A DNA stretch of 64,000 nucleotides, taken from the NCBI GenBank assembly GCA_028095005.1, contig CM051460.1:78137676-78201675 (forward strand), given 5' to 3'. This document shows, piece by piece, positions 23,421 through 34,438 of the stretch. The position numbers were made by a program, and so were the translations under genes. Below the pieces are notes generated by a model. That model was not told where the DNA came from and did not search any database. It saw only the letters and a list, made by a program, of their open reading frames with translations. Source of the stretch: Rhynchospora pubera (taxonomy: Eukaryota; Streptophyta; Magnoliopsida; Poales; Cyperaceae). The stretch's first letter is position 1; each line of letters opens with the position of its first letter.

Positions 23421-24002
23421 GTTTTCAATTTTTTTGTTTGTACAACTTGACAACCACTGTCAAGATATCTAAACAAAAGAGGCCAACCATATATTTCAAT
23501 TCCAAAAGCAGCTCATAACCTAAGCTAACCATTTCATATATGAAGGAACCAGAGCAAATATAACCATCGGAAGTTAATCCCTGTCCCCTCCTAAAAAAAA
23601 TAAAAATCATTGAACTATTGTAATTAAATAGCCGGATTTATTAAAAATTTCAACCAGATCATTCCATTGGGAAACCCCACCTGATACCCTGATTATATAA
23701 AAAATAAGAAAGGTCTAATCCTTTACGTATTGTTAAAAATAATATATATACATTTGAAGACTTCATTGTTTCACCGAGTAGTTTTACTGATTATTTTATA
23801 CAGTTTAATGAAGAGCTGCTAATAATATTAAATTTAATATTGTCCAAGTCAAGGTCAATTAATACGTACAAGACAAAGTCAATTGATGTTGATTTGCAGT
23901 AATTATCAATCTGCATTATTAATATTTATATAGAAACTGAAACTGCAGTAATGGAGAACCCCTTTTTATTACATTAGCTTATAATTCAAGAGTACATACA
24001 TC
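23421..24002 (+). promoter_or_regulatory. Upstream region of WAK copy 2 with a candidate TATA box
   Basis: AT-rich. The TTTATATAG at 23925-23933, about 70 bases before the ATG, is a plausible TATA box. No other promoter element can be defended by eye. Confidence 0.35.
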
Positions 24003-26854
24003 ATGACGGCAATGATACTAATTATCATCCAATTACTTCTACTCCTCTCCCCGTCCAGAACAAAAGCAGCTGAACCCGCCGCAAACAATATAGCTCAACC
24101 TGGATGTCAAGACAGCTGCGGTGGAGTTCTCATCCCGTATCCTTTTGGCATCGGCCCCAATTGCTCCTTGTCTATAGACTATGCAGTTGATTGTAACACA
24201 ACTAACAATGGTTCATCTACACCTTACTTTCTTGGTGGCGATTTGGCTATTCAGGATATAAACCTCCTGTTGGGTCAAGCGCATATAAGCAGCCCTATAT
24301 CTTCCCAGTGCTACAATATCACAACCAAGAAAGTGGATAACAACGATTGGTGGGTGAGCCTCCGTGATCCACCATTTAGGTTTAACCATGAGCTGAACAA
24401 ATTTGTTGTTGTTGGTTGTGACACAATTGCCTATGTATGGCTTAGTAACAATAAAAAATCTTACTTAGGCGGATGTGTTTTAGGGTGCGATAGTGTAGAT
24501 AACTCGACAGATGGATCTTGCTCTGGAATTGGCTGTTGCCAGACGTCTATTCCCAAAGGAACAAATTACATTGAAGTTGAGGTTGAGAATTATAACAACT
24601 CAGTGTATAACCTCAGTCGTTGCAGCTATGCTATGTTAACGGAAGAGGCTGGATTCAGGTTCAACACCGATTACATTACAACCGACCAGCTGTATGGCCA
24701 AAATACGACAGCTGTGATTGATTGGGTTATAGGAAACACAACTTGTGACACTGCACGGACCAACAAATCCTCCTATGCATGTAGAAGCAATTACAGTACT
24801 TGTCTGAACTCAAGTAGTGGGCTGGGTTATTTCTGCAATTGCTCAGATGGTTATCAAGGCAATCCTTACCTTAAAGAAGGCTGCCGAGGTCTATCTCTCT
24901 CTCTCAGAATAGTTCAATTTTGTTATGATTCAAAATCAAATGATCTACTTGTGGTAACAAAGCATAGTAAAATCATAAATTTATTGTGTAAATTATTGAC
25001 ATTTCTTACTAATTATCCGGCATGGTTTTGTAGACATCGATGAATGTGCCACCCGAAATCCTTGCTCCAAGCGCGGGAAGTGCCATAATTTGCCAGGGAG
25101 CTATGAGTGCTCTTGTCCTTTTGGTTGGCAACGTAACAATTTGCGGGAATGCGCACTCAACTTGGCACTGCTTATTGGTACTAATTACTTTCTTGGGTTG
25201 AATATCTATCTTGAATTTTCTAATGTTGTTAGAATTTTGGAAAAAAAGAACATTTAAAATTTATTTTTAGGTTACAATATAATGCATATGCATGTATATC
25301 CAAAAACACAATTGTATGTCTATTTGCATCTGACTATTAGATGATGCTTTTGGGGTGTCTTGTGTCATCAAAGCATAAATACATATCGAGGTTTTTTCGA
25401 CTATATTGCTTTTGAAGATTTACAGCACAGGAAATTAAAATTAACCAAATGAAGCAGTTTGTTGAAATTAAATGTTTAACTTAATCTGAGGGTGCCAAAA
25501 TTATGATCACATTCAATGAACCCATCCAACTTGCTTGAAGCCTGATCATTTCTATCTATATTATTTATCCAAAAGGTCAATCATCCGAGCTAGGGAGGTA
25601 CAATGCTAATCTTTTGCAAGCACAATCTACTTTGCAAATTTCATAGCAGATGTCTAATCAATATTTCTACAAAATATTTTAGGAAGCTGCGCTGGTGTTA
25701 TTGCACTTTCTTTTCTGGGCTTGGGCATATATGTGGTCCTTGAAAAAAGAAAACTTTCTAAAATAGAAAAGAAGTATTTTCAAGAACATGGAGGACGAAT
25801 TCTGTTGGAAAGGATTCAATCAGATCAAGGATTTGGTTTCACAATCTTCACTAAGCAACAAGTAGAAAAAGCCACAAATTTTTTTGATAGTGCAAATATA
25901 ATTGGCCATGGAGGTCAGGGCACTGTCTATAGAGGTACCCTAAGAGATCAAGTGGTGGCCATAAAAAAATGTAAAATATTAGATGAAAGCAAGAAGAAAG
26001 AATTTGGTAAAGAGATGGCTATTCTCTCCCAAATAAACCATAAAAACATTGTAAAACTCATAGGATGTTGCCTTGAAGTTGAAATTCCTATGCTGGTATA
26101 TGAGTTCATCCCCAATGGCACCCTATCTCACTGCATACAAGGCAAAAACCAAGAAACCAACATCTCCCTCTCAATCCGTCTAAAGATTGCTCATGAATCA
26201 GCTGAGGCACTGGCCTACTTGCACTTTTCGACATCTCCTCCAATTTTTCATGGGGATGTGAAATCTGCAAATATTCTTCTAGACCAAAATTATACAGCAA
26301 AGGTATCCGATTTTGGCTCATCAATTTTAGCTCCAACAGATGAAGCTCAATTTGTCACGTTTGTACAAGGAACATGCGGGTACCTTGATCCAGAATACAT
26401 GCAAACTTGTCAACTGACAGATAAAAGTGACGTGTACAGTTTTGGTGTGGTACTTTTGGAGCTTCTAACCAGCAAGCCTGCAATTGCATTTGATGCACCT
26501 GAAGAAGAGAGAAGTCTCTCATCTCTCTTCCTCTCTGCTATGAAAGAGAAGAAAATGCACGAGCTTCTAGATGATCAAATTAAAAGGAACGAAGATATGC
26601 AGTTGATTGAAGAAGTAGCTTTGCTAGCAAAGGCATGTTTAAATATGACGGGAGAACAACGACCAAATATGAAAGAAGTAGCTGAAGAACTTGATCGTAT
26701 CAGGAGGCTTAAGCAGCATCCTTGGATACCAGAATTCAATCGTGAAGAAACAGAGACTCTGCTTGGTGAGTCATTCTATGACATAGAGATTGAACACACG
26801 GGCAATTTCAGTTTAGAGAAGAAAGCTGAGGAGAGCATTGCTTTTGGTCGTTGA
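24003..26854 (+). CDS. Wall-associated kinase-like receptor kinase (WAK copy 2), 3 exons
   Basis: Exons 24003-24888, 25034-25177 and 25683-26854 join in phase with GT-AG introns into 2202 nt (733 aa). Exon 1 gives a signal peptide (ILIIIQLLLLLS) and a cysteine-rich GUB_WAK domain (CQDSCGGVLIPYPFGIG), ending in an EGF-like segment. Exon 2 is a calcium-binding EGF repeat (DIDECA...CHNLPGSYECSC). Exon 3 has one membrane helix (GVIALSFLGLGIYVV) and a kinase: GHGGQGTVYRG, VAIK, HGDVKSANILLD, DFG, GTCGYLDPEY. WAK proteins bind wall pectin outside the cell and signal through the cytoplasmic kinase; ligand and targets here are unknown. HGD replaces the usual HRD, making it a non-RD kinase. It appears intact and is the likely functional paralogue of the broken copy at 197-19986. 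Confidence 0.93.
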
Positions 26855-27330
26855 CGAACTTCTCGTCCTTCATTTTTTTGTCAGAAAATCATACATATCT
26901 TGTCCAACTTATGTCAATTGTATGTTTTTCTTTTCACTTCCATTAGTCAGTTTAAGCATGTGCATTAATTGTCGTTCGATTTCTTCATTCCTATACGTAT
27001 ACAATACATGTGCTGTTTTGGAGTTCTTGTGGTTGTTGTGCTTAATGGAAATGATGTATTTATTAGTGTGTTTTTTTCTCCTGTTAACATTGCAGTTTCT
27101 ATTTATATGATCGGTGTTTATGCTTAATTACTTATTTTTATTTCAGAGTGATTATATAAGCTTTTCTAAGGTAATTTAATTCTGAGAAATAATGTTTCCT
27201 AGAGAGCATGCTTGATTTTAAGCTATATATATATATACACTTCTTGACAAAAGCTCAAGATTAACATGTTTCTAGTTCTATTTTAATATGATATTTTTGT
27301 TAAATGTCAATGTAGGCGTTAATTTCACTA
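26855..27330 (+). other. 3' flank of WAK copy 2
   Basis: Contains the 3' block shared with copy 1 up to about 27071, then unique AT-rich sequence. Confidence 0.6.
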
Positions 27331-27800
27331 AAATATTTTTAGAACCACTCTTAAAATTCATACCATTTCAAAATTTTAAAATTTCAAAAAATACCTCCTC
27401 AACGATGCATCTTGTAAAATGTCACTCCATTTCTAATTTATTTAATAAATTTGCCACTTGTAAATACATTTTCATACCCAATTTTTCATCATGACCAAAA
27501 TATTCTCCCTTCTCAAATTTTGAAACTTTTCGCTTGTGCACTGAAAATTTTTAGAATTTTTTTTCAAATTTCAAAGTTTTGAAACACAAGATTTTCAAAT
27601 CCAAAAGTTTCAAGTTTTCAAAATTATAAATTTGCAGAATTCGAAATTCAAATTCTCAGATTTTCAAATTCTAAATTTTCACTTATATAATTAACGATGG
27701 ATGTATATGTGACAGATTTCTAATTTAATTGAATTTGAGGAGGTATTTTTTAAAGACACTATTTTAATTCAAATTTTTAGAGTGGCATAAATATAATTTT
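27330..27800. repeat. AT-rich foldback repeat, copy 2
   Basis: Related to 22250-22760. Left end words CCACTCTTAAAATT and AAAAAATACCTCCTCAA reappear inverted on the right as GCCACTCTAAAAATTT and AAAAAATACCTCCTCAA, so this copy is a foldback element of about 470 bases. Confidence 0.55.
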
Positions 27801-28860
27801 TCTTACCCCTACTAATACTGGACGCTCATAAATATAATTCTCTTCGACAACTTTGGTATAGAAATGTTTGGCCCAAAACTCAAGTGGAAACTTTTATGTC
27901 TTCTCTGTTTGTTTTCATCTTGTAAATATTGTTCATAATCGTTTATTGAAGGAAACCCCTTCTTGGCGTGTTATGGTTGTTCTTCAACAATGTATTGATC
28001 GAGCCTGCAGAATGCCAGGCTTAGGATTGCAAGTAGTACGTAGTTCTGTGTAAGGGCTCACATCCTGGCAAATGAGGACAGACAGAAGGGTGGTGGATAT
28101 TTAATTCAACCTCAGCAAGAATTTCACTTTGCACCAAGTAACTTTAGATGACTCTAGAAGGATATTTAGGATATTATAACCCCGTTGATTGTGTATAAAT
28201 TTGGGGATTAGTAACGTATTTAGAACAATCAAATGTTTTATGTTTTAGAATTTATTCCCTCTTTATTATATGATAAGGGAACATGATATGTCGTCGACCA
28301 TAGGAAATGATGTTAAACAAGCAATCTGTTATGCTGTGTATGAAACAGTATTGTTATGTTCACAAAAGGACATAAATAAATAATAGATAAACAAAACTCA
28401 AGTGGAAGATTATGCTGATAAAAAAGTATCCAGAGGCATACATAGTCCTTTTACTGAAACCTGTGTATGTTCCAGAGAAATTTCCAATACTTGTTCTCAG
28501 TGTTGATGCGACCAAAGGGATATCTCAGTCCCTTGTTAGATTTCTCGGTACTAGTTCCCTGATGCGACCAAACTACCCATATTGCCTATTATCAAGGTAT
28601 ACATTGTATATACTAGAAATCTGCTGTGTATGTACTTCTCAAACATGTATAATTGACGCAATAAAATAATTCACAGTTTTAAGAATACGGGATTGGGTTG
28701 ATTATGTAATAAATGTACATCAGTCATCGGATCACTAATTATACCATTCTAGCCCAGATAGTTATCTGTTCTACTGTGCCCACCTGGTTTTTGAGCTTTC
28801 AATATTGATGTCCAGCCCATAATAATTTTAATCGTGCAATATATTTTTTGTTAATTATGG
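27801..28860. other. Intergenic, no recognisable gene
   Basis: Small open frames (27868-28053, 28412-28669) match no family I know. The phrase GATGCGACCAAA occurs twice (about 28505 and 28561). Confidence 0.5.
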
Positions 28861-28949
28861 TCTTATTCTATGTCATAGCGTTTGGAAAGACGAATTAAAA
28901 GTGGGAATTCATATCTCATATATTTATACATAATTAATTGTGCCGACCA

Positions 28950-29060
28950 AGCACCGGAAGTAGCCTGTGTGCACTTCAGTAGGTCTACCATATCATCCTC
29001 AGCAATCCTAACTGTCAGAATCTCAAACAGAGCAACACCAAAACTGTACACAAGTTATAT
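28950..29060 (-). pseudogene. Short protein-kinase-like fragment
   Basis: The minus strand reads VYSFGVALFEILTVRIAEDDMVDLL after a possible splice acceptor. This resembles the DVYSFGVVLLEILT segment (subdomain IX) of receptor-like kinases. Nothing recognisable surrounds it, so it is at best a remnant. Confidence 0.35.
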
Positions 29061-29499
29061 TTGAGACTGTTGTGGTGCTTTGGTCATTAAACACACACAC
29101 TTCCTTCAGTAATTCGTGAATTTTCATACCAGTCACAGAGCAAGCTTCATTTTATATCATGATTAGTCAAACACTTCGTGATAGAGACAAATGAAGGCAG
29201 CACAAACACAACTTAAACAAGGTAGCATCACAAAGTTACAATGAATACTGTTCCAGGAAACATGTACATATAGATCCTCCCATATATTTTGTAGATTTCA
29301 TGATTCGGGCAATAAGCACAATTAAATAGAAGCATAAAGACCTAACTATCACTTCCACAGTGATCATTCCTTGCAAGCAGGCGATAAGTCAGTAGACCTT
29401 GAATGGGACCCACAAGGTGCCAGCCTGTCAGCATGATGTGGTGACCTGACAACATGCACAGTATTGTAAATATTTTAAAATCCATGCTCGGAAACCTAT

Positions 29500-31231
29500 T
29501 CAAAAAGCACTTAAAATTTCAAGGGCAACTTTTGACCTTTCTAGGTTCCTTTTGTCAGACGATCTGGAATAGCATGGAGAAACTGAGTAGTTCTCTCTGC
29601 ATTGTGCAGGCAAGAAACAATTTACGTTGAAGAAAATTGAAGTAAACAAGAAATAGCCAAAGTTACCTAGAGTGGCGATCCTGATAACCCGGAGAACGGG
29701 ACCGTAAATGTGAACGGTATCGGGACTGTGAACCTGCCAAGTTGTATGACAGTTTGAAAAATAAAAAATACATAAATGCACAAGGCACATATCAATTTTA
29801 TGAAATAGATAAAGCTATAAAAGTGTATGATTCTAAACAGGTCTAGAAATAGCAAGAATTACCGTGGCGACTTCGATAGCCGACATATCTATAAAGTTAG
29901 AAATACAACCGTGTGTTCAATTGATCAGAAAAGGATAGAAAACATCAACATTTAAAACAAATAATCAACACAAATTACTATACAGATCCAATTTCTAGTA
30001 ACTTTATTCATATACATAAGCAAATGTTTCATGTTGAGTGAAAGATATTTCTTTTCCCTCCCACAAGTTCACAAATTAAAGCACAACAAATCAAGAGTAC
30101 CTAGTTCTGGCACTTCTCCCCATCTCTGCAAGACATTTCCTGGACGACGTGGCATGAACAACAGTGATGCGATGGCTACAGAAGATCTGATCATCCATGC
30201 GAGATTGTGCATCTGATGCATCCTGTGCCTCTAAGTACTCTACATATGCAAACCCTGGCAGCTTTCTGTTTTTGGAGATAAGAAAAGCACATGTAAATTA
30301 GTAAATTACTATTTTATCTATGTGCCATCCTACAATACAAGAAACATTTTCCATTCCATAGTCAGAGACTCAGAACAGTATTTTCAAGAATTTACCAAAT
30401 AACTGACTTCCCCATTTCAACAGGAGAGAGATGAGAGATAAAGGAGTAAAAGGACAGACAATTTAGGCATGTTATCTTTTGGAACAAATTAGTAGGAAAT
30501 GATGTTTAAACAACGATCAATCTCGGGTGAATAGAGAGATACTTACTAAGCCACTTTTTTTTTTCTATAGTTATTCTTCACAAAAAAAATTGCTTCAAAT
30601 TCTTCAAAACATTTGAAAAATCATAATGCTTCAAATAGAAACGGTTGGGGCCTCGAGAAGGACAAATCCAAGATCTCCTGTAATTTCTTAAACCAAGTCT
30701 TGTACAATTCTTGGAACCAACTATTACACATCACGTGTGGATCTTTTTGAACAGACAATTCATCTGAAAATAAGAACAATTTTAAACCGAAGCACGGGGA
30801 AATATTTTTCCGGGTTCCTTGGCTAAAGCAATGCTTCATTAATGCAAGAAATAAGTAACTAAATTATGAAAAAGTGCAATATAACTAACCCAGAGCGGTA
30901 TTTGCTAGGCAAATAGACACTAATTACTATGCCAAATCTTTCAAAAGCCACTCTCAGGTCTCGAGCACTACATATATAAAGGAAACATGGAAGACAATGA
31001 GCTAACAAATGAGGCCAAAACAGAGAAAGAAAAAGAAGAAAGGTGAAAGACATGAAGGAGAAAAACCAAACCTTGTATCGATGGGAATGTTGTGAATGAA
31101 GAGAGTGCGGCTGTCCTTATATCGAATGGCATTAGCATAGCCAGGGCCTCTTCTTGCGTCCCCAACTCGGTCTCTTCTCGAATGAGTGCCGATGCCGATT
31201 GTTCCTCCTCATCCCTCCTCTCACTACCCAC
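29500..31231 (-). CDS. SR/SC35-like splicing factor gene (RRM + RS domain), possible frameshift in exon 1
   Basis: Minus-strand exons: about 31231-31072, 30967-30890, 30265-30101, 29888-29863, 29733-29667, 29596-29500 (stop). All internal junctions are GT-AG and phases agree. The product has one RNA-recognition motif: RTLFIHNIPIDT (RNP2), LRVAFERFG, then KLPGFAYVEY (RNP1), ending ITVVHATSSRK. A short arginine/serine tail follows (GYRSRHG, SRYRSHLRSRSPGYQ). This is the layout of plant SC35-like SR proteins, which act in pre-mRNA splicing in the nucleus. In exon 1 the frame that feeds the RRM has a stop upstream and no ATG. The best ATG (31212-31210, MRRNNRHRHS) is in another frame and would join it with one base removed near 31175. 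So it is either a frameshifted copy, a sequence error, or has an upstream exon I missed. Confidence 0.7.
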
Positions 31232-31620
31232 AAACCAAATGATAAATATAATATTTGAATTAGGAATTTAGGAAGGTGGAGAGGAACAAAGAGACGTAGA
31301 AGGGTCACTACGCGAGAGATGAAGTAATCTAGCAGAAATGGAAATGAAGAAGGCAAAACCGGTTGGAGACAAAACATGAATTTCCTGATTTATCCGGTTT
31401 TTGACCGGTTTTCGCCGGTTCAAGTCCAACGGGTATCCTTACACTTTTCCTACCGGATCCTAACCTGGTACCCGGTTTTGCCGGAAATTTCCGGCACCGG
31501 TAGGGTATTGAAAACATTGGTAAAAGGCGACTGTGTTACTGTGTATTATTTACTATTTCTTACGCAGCGGTTGGATAGGCCGCTTCTGAATGGGAAATAA
31601 AAAAATAATAATAAAAAGGG
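31232..31620. other. Upstream of the SR gene, with a CCGG-rich tract
   Basis: 31390-31510 is rich in CCGGTTTT, CCGGAAATTTCCGG and GGTACC words and ends TAGGGTATTGAAAACATTGG. This resembles the subterminal region and end of some plant hAT elements. The opposite end was not found. Confidence 0.3.
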
Positions 31621-32430
31621 TCCAAACAAAAATTCATTATCCATCAGGAAATGAGGAAATCTTAGCTAGGGAATATCTGATTTTGACATACAACATTTTG
31701 CCTAGTTGTGGTTAAACAAAATAACACCATAAAATCCTGGCACTTTGGCACAACGCCAAGCTCATTTTATTTTCTGGCAGAGAGAAAACGCCGTTGTTGT
31801 TATTAACTTTTTTTTTTTTTAAATATTTTACCCCCCAAAACGCAAATGTATAGGAATATTTGTTTATTGGCTACGCAAGGTTCTCGACCCTTTTTTCCCC
31901 ATGCTGTACGTTAATAAATTATAAAATGGAGAAGGTTGTTAAATTTGGTTATAATCAAATTGTCTGATTTTAGTCGCTCAACTTTCAAATTGATTAGTCT
32001 ATTAATGTTTTGTCCAATTAACCATGTAATTTGTCAAATCTAATTTTTTTTAGATACTTTGAGCTTTTTAATTCTTTAGTTAGTATAATAAACATGTTCT
32101 ATGTCGAGCAAATGTTTTGAATAATGTTTAGACAATAATCTTTACAGAGTGACCAAAATTGGATAATTTGAAATTCAGTAACAAAGAATAGATTATTGAC
32201 AAAATTCAGTAACCTTCTACAAAATTACTTAATAAAATGCAAGCATATTGTCAACAATCGGCATTCTGTGTGTGTGAATAGCTAAAACAATGCATACTCG
32301 AGACATTGTGTCAACAATCGGCATTCTTTAGGAAATGCAATAGGTTAATTAATGGATAAAACTCTTTTCTTCTGTCTAGGCAGGATACGGCAACAATTGC
32401 TCTCAATGCTCCTTCTCTCTACCCGGATCT
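31621..32430. other. Intergenic, no recognisable gene
   Basis: AT-rich. GTCAACAATCGGCATTCT occurs at about 32250 and 32309. No gene seen. Confidence 0.5.
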
Positions 32431-32444
32431 CACTACAACAAAAA

Positions 32445-32980
32445 GGATTATTAGTACCGGCTCATTAGTACCGGTTTTTAAGAAAACCGGTACTAATAAT
32501 AAATCATGGCAATTTCGTAATTGTTAGATTTATTATTTAGTACCGGTTTTTTTAAAAAACCGGTACTAAAAATCGTCTGAAAAATAAAATAAAACGTCTT
32601 TAATTTAATACCGGTTTTTTATAAAAAACCGGTACTAATATATTGATTTTTAGTACCGGTTTTTTATAAAAAACCGGTACTAAAGGTTCGAAAGAATAAA
32701 AAAAACCGTTATATATTTAGTACCGGTTTTTTATAAAAAACCGGTACTAAAAATCAATATATTAGTATCGGTTTTTTATAAAAAATCGGTACTAATTTAA
32801 AAACTGTTTTTTTTTCAGGCGATTTTTAGTACCGGTTTTTTATAAAAAAACCGGTACAAATATATTGATTTTTAGTACCGGTTTTTTATAAAAAACCGGT
32901 ACTAATTTAAAAACTGTTTTTTTTTCAGGCGATTTTTAGTATCGATTTTTTATAAAAAACCGGTACTAAAAATACACAGA
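32445..32980. repeat. Subterminal palindrome array, ACCGGT type
   Basis: About eight imperfect palindromes built from TAGTACCGGTTTTTTAT and its complement, separated by 20-50 bases. Each could form a hairpin or be a two-sided protein-binding site. Confidence 0.85.
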
Positions 32981-32989
32981 TATTTTTAC

Positions 32990-33880
32990 CGAAGGTAAAC
33001 CCCTTTCTCTCTCTGTCTCGTCTCGAAGGTAAACCCCTTTCTCTCTCTGTCTCCTCTTCCTCTCCCTCTCTGTCCCCTCTTCCTCTCTCCCTCTTCCTCT
33101 CTCCCTCACTGACTCGCCTCTCACCTTCCTCTCTGTTACAGATCTCTCTACCGCTCTCTCAACTCCGACAGCCACCAACCCCCGACAGCACTCTCTCGAA
33201 GGTAAACCCCCTTTTTTCTGAAATTTTAATTTAGGGGCTGACATGAAAAATTAGGGACTGTTTTGCTTAATTTGAATTGTTTTAGGGACAGAAATGCTTA
33301 ATTTGTGGGGTTTAATAGGGACTGAATTGCTTGATTTGTTATTTTAGGGACTGCTTTGATTAATGTGAACTGTTTTAGGGACTGTTTTGTATAATTTTAA
33401 TTGTTTTAGGGACTGTTTTGCAAATAATAGGGACAGAATTGCGAATATGCAAAATATTTAATTTGGGGTTTAATATGCAAAATGCTTAATTTGGGGTTTA
33501 ATATGCAAAATGCTTAATTGGGGTTTAATATGCAAAATGCTTAATTGGGGTTTAATATGCAAAATGCTTAATTGGGGTTTAATATGCAAAATGTTGGGGA
33601 AATGCTTAATTTTAGGGATTGTTTTGCATAAATATGTGCAGTTTTGGGACTGAAATGCTTAATTTGGGATTTAATAGGGACTGAAATGCTTAATTTGGGG
33701 CTGTTTTAAGGACTGAAATGCAAATAATGGATTTAATTGCGGCTGAAATGCATTGTGAATTGATTATAGATACGTGCATGTTATTACTTGATAATTTAGA
33801 ATTTAATTTATTAGATATATATGCATTGTGAATTGATTATGAATAAGGAGTTAAGAAATTTATTTAAAATGAAAATTAGA
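32990..33880. other. Leader of the left CACTA gene: CT-rich tract and 27-bp tandem repeat
   Basis: 32995-33200 is CT-rich with a repeated AAGGTAAACCCCTTTCTCTC. At 33450-33595 a unit of about 27 bases, TTAATTGGGGTTTAATATGC plus AAAATGC, is repeated five to six times. The word TTTAGGGACTG recurs through 33240-33720. Confidence 0.75.
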
Positions 33881-34131
33881 TGGAGAAGGATCAAAACGTC
33901 AATAAGGTGGGGGAGGAATCCAAGGTGGGGGAGGAAACACCTAAGGTGGTGTCAAAAAGGGTCCCGTTTTACGGACCTCCCAAAAGAAGGGCCGTCTCGG
34001 CTGTACGTCGTCTCCCTCCAGGCTGTGAAAGGAGCCCTGATTTTAGTATGGGAGTTAAAATAGATGAGGGATCCAGTGAGAATAAGGAGGTGGAGAAGAA
34101 TAAGGAGGTTAAGGAAGAGGAGAAGAATTAG
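33880..34131 (+). CDS. Small basic/acidic ORF at the start of the Ulp1-type gene
   Basis: An 83-codon frame with RAVSAVRRLPPGCERSP followed by a Lys/Glu-rich tail (ENKEVEKNKEVKEEEKN). The RLPPGC word occurs near the start of second proteins of plant CACTA elements as far as I recall. It may be the first exon of the gene that continues at 34439, or a separate small protein. Function unknown. Confidence 0.35.
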   Translation: MEKDQNVNKVGEESKVGEETPKVVSKRVPFYGPPKRRAVSAVRRLPPGCERSPDFSMGVKIDEGSSENKEVEKNKEVKEEEKN

Positions 34132-34438
34132 GGTTGAATTGTCTTAGGAATTAATAAAATTATCTATGTTATGTTATTTTGTTTTAGGATTTAGATTTAT
34201 GTTTGGTTTAGTATTAGGGTTTCTTATCCAACTGAATGTTTATGTTTATGTTAATGTATTTTGTTATTTGAGATTGAACTTGTCGTTTAATGTTTATGTT
34301 TATGTTAATATATTTTGTTTATGTTGTTAATGTTTATGTTTATGTTTATGTTTATGTTTATGTTTGTTTATGTTTGTTTATGTTTATGTTAACTTGATTT
34401 GATTGCTTTCATTGTTATTAATTATTTGTTAATAGATA

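Noticed and set aside
32385..32430. Sequence before the left CACTA end translating as GYGNNCSQCSFSLPGS, resembling an EGF segment of a WAK
   Set aside because: Only about 16 residues with no continuation beyond the right CACTA end, so chance is more likely.
32445..32980. CRISPR-like array
   Set aside because: Units are palindromic, unevenly spaced and next to a CACTA terminus; they are transposon subterminal repeats in a plant genome.
34220..34390. (TTTATG)n run as a regulatory site
   Set aside because: Simple microsatellite in an intron or leader of the CACTA gene; nothing indicates function.
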